Shown: positions 1 through 5,260 of the stretch, piece after piece | Layout: every line of letters starts with the position of its first letter | Numbering within the stretch: the stretch's first letter is position 1 | Translations under genes and position numbers: made by a program | The notes under the pieces: generated by a model | Seen by the model: only the letters and a program-made list of their open reading frames with translations | Told to the model about the DNA's origin: nothing | Databases searched by the model: none | Assembly (NCBI GenBank): GCA_023269365.1 | Contig: JAHFTN010000103.1 | Span: 1-5,260 of the forward strand | Direction of reading: 5' to 3' | Length of the DNA: 5,260 nt | From: Chlamydiota bacterium | GTDB taxonomy: Bacteria; Chlamydiota; Chlamydiia; Chlamydiales; Rhabdochlamydiaceae

Positions 1-28
1 TTTTAATGACTATTATTCTGATTTAAAA

Positions 29-46
29 TATTTATTATAATAAATA
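29..46. promoter_or_regulatory. Perfect 18-bp palindrome overlapping the putative -10 box (candidate operator)
   Basis: The sequence TATTTATTATAATAAATA is its own reverse complement over all 18 bases, with two 9-bp arms and no spacer. It ends 14 bp before the start codon of the first efflux gene and fully contains the TATAAT at 36-41. A dyad over a -10 box is the usual placement for a repressor of the MarR/EmrR or TetR type, and emr operons in other bacteria are known to be controlled by the MarR-family EmrR. Assigning a regulator here is inference, since no regulator gene is in the window. The stretch is pure A/T, so a chance palindrome is a real possibility. Confidence 0.4.
36..41 (+). promoter_or_regulatory. 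Putative sigma-70-type -10 box of the efflux operon
   Basis: TATAAT matches the -10 consensus exactly and lies 19 bp upstream of the ATG at 61. No convincing -35 box sits at the expected distance: the hexamer with a 17-bp spacer, TTATTC at 13-18, is a poor match. If this box is used, transcription would begin around 48-49, leaving an untranslated leader of only about 12 nt. The region is so AT-rich that a chance match is plausible, and a promoter further upstream, outside the window, cannot be excluded. Confidence 0.4.
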
Positions 47-60
47 CAGATGTTGTTACC

Positions 61-1506
61 ATGTTTTTTAGGGCGTTTCTCTTATTACTTCTCTTTTTTG
101 TTGGGTGCGCACGGGTTCCCAAGCATGAGCTCGCTTCCCTTTCAAAATCTGTAACTCTAGAGCAATCAATCGATACCGCTCTTGCGAGGGAATTTTTCGA
201 AGAAGGGGGGTGGCCAACAGAGCAGTGGTGGGAGATGTTTGGAGATTCCCAACTCAACTCACTCATCGAGTTAGCATTAAAAGAAAATCCCACTTTACAA
301 AGGGCCCTTGCTAAAGTAACAGAAGTTGAGCAGGAAGCAAAAAAACAGCGCGCCTCCCTCTTCCCCTCCTTGAGTGCCAACTACACAGAGAACTGGGAAT
401 ATTTTAGCAAGAACGGCTTTATACGCTCCTTTTATCCCGCCCCACCAGGGGTTGTTGTCCCTGCTACAACCAATCAGCTCGACTTAGGACTAAATTTCAA
501 TTACGAGATCGATTTTTTTGGCAGGAATCGACACCTTTTCGACTCTGCTTGGGGAATGGCGCAAGCTCAAAAGGCAGAAAGAGCGCAAGCAATCTTAATG
601 ATAACAACACTCATTGCACAAACCTATATCGAACTTCAGATGAAGCTTTTTCAACAAGAGACCCTAGAAGAGAGGCTCGATGCGAGAAAAGCGTTGCTCG
701 AGTTATCGCTAGCAAGAAATAGTGGAGGGATCGAATCTGTTTCTCCACTGCTCGATAGGGAAAGTGGCGTTTATGCATTAGAGCAACTGCTTCTTCAAAT
801 GGATAAGGAGATTGCGCTCGATCGACACATGTTAAATCTGCTCGTAGGAAAAGGGCCCGATGAAGACCTCGTTAAAGAACCATTGGGCGTCCTCTTTAAC
901 CATCCTCTTGCACTGCCAGAACACCTCTCTTGCGATCTTCTAGCAAGGCGCCCCGACCTCACAGCGCAGCTGTGGCGCACAGAAGCTGCAGCCAAACAGA
1001 TTGGGGCCGCTAAAGCCGACTTTTACCCTAGGGTTAACTTGATGGCCTTTGGGCAATTAGAGGCGCTGGCATTCTCCAAATTCTTAAATTTTAGCAATAA
1101 GCAAGGGGGACTCGACCCGGCGATCCACCTCCCCATTTTTACAGGAGGAAGGCTGAGAGCCAATTTAAAGAGCAAGGTAGCCAAGTTCAATGAGGAGACC
1201 TATCTCTATAATGAACTGATCCTCAACGCCGCTAAAGAGGTGGCAGATCAAGTGGTCATTCTCACCGCGACGTTCGATACAGCAGCCTATCAGGCGGCTT
1301 CACTAGAAATTGCTGAAGAACAACTCTCCTTGCAATCTTCCCGCTATACCCAAGGTCTTTACAACCTCTCCTCCGTGCTAGAAAAGCAAGAGATCGCCCT
1401 TCACCAGCAGTTTCTTCTCTATGGCTATGAGAGGGATTATTTACTTTCCATCATTAAAATGGTTAAAGCCCTTGGTGGGGGATATTTATCTGAGGGACCC
1501 TCCTGA
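61..1506 (+). CDS. Outer-membrane efflux lipoprotein, NodT/OprM type (outer-membrane factor of an RND/MFS tripartite pump)
   Basis: This 481-residue protein is the outer-membrane exit duct of the pump, expected to form a TolC-like trimer with a beta-barrel and a periplasmic alpha-helical tunnel. Residues 1-15 form a short lipoprotein signal (Arg4, then a Leu/Phe-rich core) ending in a lipobox FVG-C with Cys16 as the lipidated residue. Ala at +2 agrees with outer-membrane sorting. Two OEP repeats follow, at about 55-265 and 285-475. Family hallmarks seen are WWEMFGD (56-62), YEIDFFGR (148-155), LLARRPDL (293-300), AAAKQIGAAKADFYP (309-323), PIFTGGRLRA (358-367) and the terminal ALGGGY (470-475). 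Length is typical. ATG 61 is the only usable start: the frame has a stop at 19-21 and no ATG, GTG or TTG between. No Shine-Dalgarno sequence precedes it. The stop shares its A with the next gene's ATG. Substrate cannot be read from this subunit. Confidence 0.94.
   Translation: MFFRAFLLLLLFFVGCARVPKHELASLSKSVTLEQSIDTALAREFFEEGGWPTEQWWEMFGDSQLNSLIELALKENPTLQRALAKVTEVEQEAKKQRASLFPSLSANYTENWEYFSKNGFIRSFYPAPPGVVVPATTNQLDLGLNFNYEIDFFGRNRHLFDSAWGMAQAQKAERAQAILMITTLIAQTYIELQMKLFQQETLEERLDARKALLELSLARNSGGIESVSPLLDRESGVYALEQLLLQMDKEIALDRHMLNLLVGKGPDEDLVKEPLGVLFNHPLALPEHLSCDLLARRPDLTAQLWRTEAAAKQIGAAKADFYPRVNLMAFGQLEALAFSKFLNFSNKQGGLDPAIHLPIFTGGRLRANLKSKVAKFNEETYLYNELILNAAKEVADQVVILTATFDTAAYQAASLEIAEEQLSLQSSRYTQGLYNLSSVLEKQEIALHQQFLLYGYERDYLLSIIKMVKALGGGYLSEGPS
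1492..1497 (+). promoter_or_regulatory. Shine-Dalgarno sequence of emrA, inside the end of the upstream gene
   Basis: GAGGGA lies 8 nt before the ATG at 1506, within the last codons of the outer-membrane-factor gene. It is the only clear ribosome binding site among the three efflux genes and fixes the emrA start. Confidence 0.6.
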
Positions 1507-2681
1507 TGACAACGCCCCTTCCACAAAACAACTCTAAGCGCACCCGTTCGATGATCATTACCCTCTGTATTTTTATAGTGCTAGGAGCTCTATGGTTTAG
1601 CTACTACTGGTTTTATGCGCGATTTTATGAATATACAGATGATGCCTATGTCGATGGAAATAAAGTGATTATCACGCCGCAGATCAGTGGCATCGTCACC
1701 TCTTTTTCCACTCTCGATGCTGATTTTGTAGGAGAAGGGCGAGTACTCATCGAGCTCGACAAAACCGATGCAAAGATTTCTTTAGCCTTTGCAGAAGCTG
1801 CGCTAGCAGAAACTGTACGAGAAGTCGTGCGCCTCTTTGAACAAGTTAGGGACTATGCAGCGCAAATCGAGGTGAGGAAGGCAGAATTTATCAAGGCAGC
1901 TCAAGACTATGAACATCGCAAGGGACTTGTTGAAGAGGGGGGAGTGTCTGTTGAAGATTTCGAGCATGCTCAAGCAGCCCTGAGTGCAAATTTTTTTCTC
2001 TTAAGAGCTATTGAATCCCAATACATCGCTAGTGTCGCTCAAGTGGAAAATACCACTGTGGAAACACATCCCCTCATAGAAAAGGCGAAAAATAAGGTGC
2101 GCGATGCCTACATATTTTACCAACGCTGCACCATCAAGGCGCCTGTCAGTGGGATCGTCGCACAAAGATCTGTGCAAGTCGGCCAGCAAGTCCAAGTAGG
2201 TCAACCCCTTTTGGCTATTGTACCCCTAGATCAGATGTGGGTGACTGCCAATTTTAAAGAAGTACAACTCTCTTCTATGCGCATAGGACAAAGCGCAAAG
2301 GTGACCTCTGATACTTATGGAAAAGATGTCGTATTTTATGGAATCATCGCGGGAATTGGAGGGGGAACGGGAAGTATATTCTCTATGCTTCCTCCTCAAA
2401 ATGCAACGGGGAACTGGATTAAGATCGTCCAAAGGATCCCCGTGAGGATCTCCCTAGACCAGAGCCTCGTCAAACTCTACCCCTTGCGCTTAGGGCTTTC
2501 CACAGAAGTACTGGCTAATATCAGCGACACTCAAAAGCCCTACATTCCCAAAAGCTTGCCCGATGCGCCCCTTTATACGACTCCCGTTTTCGAGACGCAA
2601 GAGCTGGGGAGTGAGGAGCTTATTGTAAAAATCATTCAAGACAATATCTCTCCCACATTCCAAGGCAACCGTGACTTATGA
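1506..2681 (+). CDS. emrA: EmrA-type periplasmic adaptor (HlyD-family membrane fusion protein)
   Basis: This 391-residue protein is the periplasmic bridge between the inner-membrane transporter and the outer-membrane channel; E. coli EmrA is about the same length. A cytoplasmic N-terminus (KRTR at 11-14) is followed by one membrane anchor at about 16-37. The EmrA signature TDDAYVDGN is at 44-52. The first half of the biotinyl-lipoyl domain is at about 53-88, the alpha-helical hairpin at about 90-200, and the second lipoyl half at about 208-240 (KAPVSGIVAQRSVQVGQQV at 211-229). The beta-barrel region carries MWVTANFKEVQ (244-254) and PPQNATGNWIKIVQRIPVR (296-314), which match E. coli EmrA almost word for word as I remember it, then YPLRLGLST (325-333). 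A roughly 50-residue tail follows, as in E. coli. The ATG overlaps the previous stop by 1 bp and the end overlaps emrB by 4 bp. The anchor makes it a membrane-tethered, non-lipidated adaptor. Confidence 0.95.
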   Translation: MTTPLPQNNSKRTRSMIITLCIFIVLGALWFSYYWFYARFYEYTDDAYVDGNKVIITPQISGIVTSFSTLDADFVGEGRVLIELDKTDAKISLAFAEAALAETVREVVRLFEQVRDYAAQIEVRKAEFIKAAQDYEHRKGLVEEGGVSVEDFEHAQAALSANFFLLRAIESQYIASVAQVENTTVETHPLIEKAKNKVRDAYIFYQRCTIKAPVSGIVAQRSVQVGQQVQVGQPLLAIVPLDQMWVTANFKEVQLSSMRIGQSAKVTSDTYGKDVVFYGIIAGIGGGTGSIFSMLPPQNATGNWIKIVQRIPVRISLDQSLVKLYPLRLGLSTEVLANISDTQKPYIPKSLPDAPLYTTPVFETQELGSEELIVKIIQDNISPTFQGNRDL

Positions 2682-4210
2682 AGCCTCTTCCTCCTCTCAT
2701 CTTATTCATTCTCACCGCAGCGCTCTCTTTAGCTTCATTTATGTTTGTCCTCGATTACGCGATTGCAAACGTCTCTATCCCCTATATCTCCGGAGACCTT
2801 GCCGTTTCTACCAATCAGGGAACTTACGTGATCACCGCTTTTGCCGTCGGCAATGCCATTGGCCTTCCCCTCACGGGGTGGTTGACAAAAAGAGTCGGCG
2901 CAATCCGACTCATCTGCTTCTCCCTCCTCTTCTTTACCTTCTTCTCTTGGACCTGTGGAGCTTCTCTTAGCTTTGAGATGCTCGTGATCTCCCGATTCCT
3001 GCAAGGGCTCTCGTCAGGACCTGTAGTTCCTTTGAGTCAGACGATCCTCGTCAGCATCAATCCTCCAGAAAAAAAAGCGGGAGCTTTGGCGATCTGGAGC
3101 ACCATCGTCATCGCAGGACCCATTGTGGGTCCTATCCTAGGAGGATGGATTTCTTATGACTACATTTGGCCCTGGATCTTTTATATCAACGTCCCTATTG
3201 GCCTTCTCACCGCCGGGACGATCTGGTTTTTTTTGAAAAAAAAAGAGACCCCTCGAGAAAAAATACCCATCGACTGGGTCGGACTCTTATTCTTGGCTAT
3301 AGGAGTCTCTTGCCTTCAATTCCTTCTCGACAAAGGAGAGCAATACGACTGGATCCGTTCTCCTATTATCATGATCTGTGCTGTCACCTCTTTTGTCTGC
3401 TTTTCCTTCCTCATCGTCTGGAGTCTTACCTCAAAAAAACCTCTTATCGATTTAACACTTTTTAAAATCCGCACTTTTGCCCTTTCTGTATTCTATATAG
3501 GAGTGATCTATGCGGTCTACTTTGGATCTGTCGTCCTCGTCCCCCTGTGGCTCCAAACAAGCATGAATTACACCTCGATCTGGGCAGGCCTTGCGGTCTC
3601 CCCCATCGGAATCGCCCCTTTTCTTTTCGGCGCTTTTATGGGTAAAGCTGTCACAAAATGGGGCGTGGGGCCGCTACTTGGAATCTGCTTTATCTTCTTC
3701 ACAGTCTCTTGTTTTTATAATGCCTATTTCGATACCGATGTCGACCTTTGGCATATCGGGATCTCTAGAGCGCTATTAGGCTGCGCGCTTATCTTTTTTA
3801 TCACCCCCCTATTTGCACTCAGTTTACAAGGAGTTAGCGAAGAAAAACTCCCCAGTTCTACAGGGATCTTCCACTTTGTACGTGCGATGTCAGGAGGGAT
3901 CGGCACCTCGATTTTTACCACGATGTGGACCCGCAGAAGCGCCTTTCACCACATGAGACTAGGGGAGAGCACTACTCCCTACTCAAAAGAAACAACGAGC
4001 TATTTACAAGACTTGAACCAAGTCGGTTTACAAGGAGCCCAGCCCCTAGCCCAACTCAACGATACAGTAAACCAACAAGCAGCAATGCTCGGCATCAACG
4101 ACTGCTTTTTTGTGATGGGATGGGTGTTTCTGGGATTAATCCTGCTACTTCCCCTGTGCTCCTCTTCTCAGAAAAAAGAAAAAAAAACAGTTTTTCTTAA
4201 GAAACTTTGA
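2678..4210 (+). CDS. emrB: EmrB-type multidrug exporter, MFS DHA2 family (14 TM)
   Basis: This 510-residue inner-membrane proton/drug antiporter is close in length to E. coli EmrB (about 512). About 14 hydrophobic segments can be drawn, from near residue 8 to near 494. MFS motifs seen are LDYAIANVSIP (25-35, with the DHA2 TM1 acidic residue Asp26), motif A GWLTKRVG (67-74), motif B SRFLQGLSSGPVVPLSQ (105-121, Arg106) and antiporter motif C GPIVGPILGGWI (147-158). EmrB-specific stretches include PWIFYINVPIG (165-175), TMNYTSIWAGLA-like at 295-306 (SMNYTSIWAGLA) and GTSIFTTMWTRR (409-420). The family exports hydrophobic uncouplers and some antibiotics; the substrate here is unknown. The start is set by the ATGA overlap with emrA. 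Only a weak AAGG lies upstream (2662-2665), so translation probably depends on coupling. The C-terminal tail is Lys-rich and cytoplasmic. Three A/T runs of 8-9 bases interrupt the gene, but the frame stays open. Confidence 0.95.
   Translation: MKPLPPLILFILTAALSLASFMFVLDYAIANVSIPYISGDLAVSTNQGTYVITAFAVGNAIGLPLTGWLTKRVGAIRLICFSLLFFTFFSWTCGASLSFEMLVISRFLQGLSSGPVVPLSQTILVSINPPEKKAGALAIWSTIVIAGPIVGPILGGWISYDYIWPWIFYINVPIGLLTAGTIWFFLKKKETPREKIPIDWVGLLFLAIGVSCLQFLLDKGEQYDWIRSPIIMICAVTSFVCFSFLIVWSLTSKKPLIDLTLFKIRTFALSVFYIGVIYAVYFGSVVLVPLWLQTSMNYTSIWAGLAVSPIGIAPFLFGAFMGKAVTKWGVGPLLGICFIFFTVSCFYNAYFDTDVDLWHIGISRALLGCALIFFITPLFALSLQGVSEEKLPSSTGIFHFVRAMSGGIGTSIFTTMWTRRSAFHHMRLGESTTPYSKETTSYLQDLNQVGLQGAQPLAQLNDTVNQQAAMLGINDCFFVMGWVFLGLILLLPLCSSSQKKEKKTVFLKKL
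3227..3244 (+). repeat. Homopolymer pair T8-G-A9 inside emrB
   Basis: Eight T (3227-3234), one G and nine A (3236-3244) occur back to back, encoding the FFLKKK turn after transmembrane segment 6 of EmrB (about residues 184-189). The two runs are complementary, so the mRNA could pair there, and each run is prone to polymerase slippage. The reading frame is intact as given. Two further A runs are in the same gene: A8 at 3069-3076 and A9 at 4179-4187. Confidence 0.8.
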
Positions 4211-4301
4211 CATCCCCTTCGAACTTGAAAAGGCGTGTATACCATTCGTCATTGAAAATTTTGCATGACAGAAATTTGTCTTGACAGCACAATGCGTGGG
4301 C
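4211..4301 (+). other. Spacer between emrB and the transposase; expected to contain the IS left end
   Basis: These 91 bp lie between the emrB stop and the transposase ATG. I see no GC-rich hairpin followed by a T run, so no clear terminator for the efflux operon. A TTGACA is present at 4281-4286, but no good -10 box lies 16-18 bp after it. TGACAG occurs twice (4266-4271 and 4282-4287), and GACA/TGTC form a small inverted repeat at 4267-4280. The terminal inverted repeat of the insertion sequence should lie here, but it cannot be defined without the right end. Confidence 0.5.
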
Positions 4302-5260
4302 ATGTTAAGCGTCAAAGAAAGAAATCAACTTAAAGTACAGCACAAACAGGAAAGGGACGGCCGCGTACGCGATCGCATAAAGGCGGTACTTTTACACGAC
4401 AAGGGGTGGTCGCCCCAACAGATTGCCGAGGCTTTGCTAATCTCCGATCAAGCAGTCCGCAATCACCTCAGCGAATATGAAACTACCCACAAATTAAAGC
4501 CTGCAAGCGGTGGCTCCGAAGAGAAATTATCTGCTGAGCAATCTAACCAATTGCAAGCTCACTTACAGCAACATGTCTATCTCTACGTCAAGGACATTGT
4601 CGCCTATGTAGCTGCGGTCTTTCAGGCTGTATACACTGTACCGGGAATGAGGCATTGGCTGCGTAGAAACGGATTCTCTTATAAAAAACCAGCGCTTGTG
4701 CCAGGAAAAGCAAACAAAGAGCAACAGGCACAATGGATTGCCGCATATCACGATCTTCGAGAAAGAATTTCAGAAGATGAAGCAATCTGCTTTACGGATG
4801 GAGTACATCCCACGCATAACGTACAACCAGCCTTTGGATGGATCAAGAAAGGTGTACGCAAGGAGCTCCCAGCAAATACCGGGCGTGCTAGGCTGAATCT
4901 CTCGGGATCTATCGATGTTATTAATCACCGTCTTGTGATCCATGAGGATCATACCCTCAATGCAGAAGCCACAATTCGGTTTTTTAGAAAAATAGAAGAG
5001 GCTTATCCGGAAAAACGGAAAGTTCATGTGTTTTGCGATAATGCGTCGTACTACCGAAACGCGAAGGTTAAGGAGTATTTGCAAAACTCGAAGATTGAGT
5101 TACATTTTTTGCCACCGTACAGTCCCAATCTGAATCCAATAGAGCGATTATGGAAATGGATGAAGGAGAGAGTTGTCTATAACACGTACTATGAACATTT
5201 CGAGGACTTTAAAGCTGCTATTTTTGGTTTTTTCTCAACATTGGCAAACGCCAGTACAGA
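4241..5260 (+). mobile_element. IS630-family insertion sequence, left part (right end outside window)
   Basis: The element is recognised from its transposase. IS630/Tc1-mariner elements insert at TA and duplicate it, so the left end should abut a TA between the emrB stop and the transposase. TATA at 4238-4241 is one candidate and is used here as a provisional boundary only. No terminal repeat could be confirmed because the other end is not visible. The element sits in the same orientation as the efflux operon and leaves emrB intact. Confidence 0.6.
4302..5260 (+). CDS. IS630-family DDE transposase, 3' end cut by the window edge
   Basis: The frame is open for 319 codons with no stop, so the gene continues past the window; the family is usually somewhat over 330 residues, so probably little is missing. 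The protein would bind the IS ends and catalyse cut-and-paste transposition. An N-terminal helix-turn-helix lies at about 21-59 (GWSPQQIAEALLISDQAVR at 35-53), with a second DNA-binding, winged-helix-like part at about 85-130 (GMRHWLRRNGFSYKKP at 115-130). The DDE domain shows FTDGVHPTHN (164-173, Asp166), FCDNASYY (244-251, Asp246) and LPPYSPNLNPIERLW (270-284, Glu281). The 34-residue Asp246-Glu281 spacing is the D34E pattern of IS630/Tc1. The triad and reading frame are intact, so it may be active. The start is uncertain: ATG 4302, GTG 4296 and TTG 4281 are all in frame after a stop at 4266-4268, and none has a good ribosome binding site. Confidence 0.93.
   Translation, partial: MLSVKERNQLKVQHKQERDGRVRDRIKAVLLHDKGWSPQQIAEALLISDQAVRNHLSEYETTHKLKPASGGSEEKLSAEQSNQLQAHLQQHVYLYVKDIVAYVAAVFQAVYTVPGMRHWLRRNGFSYKKPALVPGKANKEQQAQWIAAYHDLRERISEDEAICFTDGVHPTHNVQPAFGWIKKGVRKELPANTGRARLNLSGSIDVINHRLVIHEDHTLNAEATIRFFRKIEEAYPEKRKVHVFCDNASYYRNAKVKEYLQNSKIELHFLPPYSPNLNPIERLWKWMKERVVYNTYYEHFEDFKAAIFGFFSTLANAST

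Noticed and set aside
4193..4204. Perfect 12-bp palindrome TTTCTTAAGAAA at the end of emrB, preceded by an A-run/T-run pair, as a possible terminator
   Set aside because: It lies within the last codons of emrB, has almost no G/C in the stem, no loop and no following T tract. The Lys/Phe/Leu codons explain it.
4213..4233. Possible hairpin CCCCTTC...GAAAAGG after the emrB stop
   Set aside because: The arms pair only with bulges or mismatches and no T run follows, so it does not look like an intrinsic terminator.
4281..4310. TTGACA at 4281-4286 as a -35 box of a transposase promoter
   Set aside because: The hexamers 16-18 bp downstream (for example TGTTAA) are poor -10 matches and already overlap the coding start, so a promoter call is not supported.
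4292..4333. Short ORF of 13 codons starting at ATG 4292, overlapping the transposase start in another frame
   Set aside because: It is too short, has no ribosome binding site and resembles no known leader; most likely chance.
4770..5084. 104-codon reverse-strand open frame and other antisense or out-of-frame ORFs (for example 3-380, 2671-2970, 2735-3004)
   Set aside because: Each lies over a strongly recognised gene on the + strand and has no family-like motif of its own.
1..5260. CRISPR array, tRNA/rRNA gene, riboswitch, retron or toxin-antitoxin locus
   Set aside because: I saw no regularly spaced repeats, tRNA-like fold or conserved RNA motif, and about 97 percent of the window is coding sequence with clear assignments.

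Overview
The window holds a complete three-gene drug-efflux operon on the + strand (positions 61-4210), followed by the 5' part of an IS630-family insertion sequence that runs off the right edge. The host is a Gram-negative (two-membrane) bacterium, because the operon encodes a lipid-anchored outer-membrane channel and a periplasmic adaptor as well as the inner-membrane pump. Moderate AT richness, long A and T runs inside genes, and an IS630 transposase of a kind I associate with amoeba-associated and intracellular bacteria (environmental Chlamydiae, Legionella/Coxiella-like, Rickettsiales) suggest such a lifestyle. That taxonomic guess is weak.

Layout: 1-60 is a very AT-rich leader with a perfect TATAAT inside a perfect 18-bp palindrome, a candidate promoter/operator. 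61-1506 encodes a NodT/OprM-type outer-membrane factor lipoprotein. 1506-2681 encodes an EmrA-type membrane fusion protein. 2678-4210 encodes an EmrB-type 14-TM MFS (DHA2) transporter. 4211-4301 is a short spacer that should contain the left end of the insertion sequence. 4302 to beyond 5260 is an IS630 DDE transposase, open for 319 codons with a full D-D-E triad and cut only by the window edge.

The three efflux genes overlap by 1 bp (TGATG) and 4 bp (ATGA), so they are almost certainly co-transcribed and translationally coupled. Together they would form a tripartite pump: EmrB uses proton-motive force to move hydrophobic compounds across the inner membrane, EmrA bridges the periplasm, and the NodT-type protein is the outer-membrane exit duct. 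E. coli EmrAB borrows the unlinked TolC; here the duct is encoded first in the same operon.

I found no evidence of an undescribed system. The points most worth checking are the palindrome/-10 arrangement with an apparently very short leader lacking a Shine-Dalgarno sequence, the homopolymer tracts in emrB, and the fresh-looking IS630 element directly downstream of the operon.
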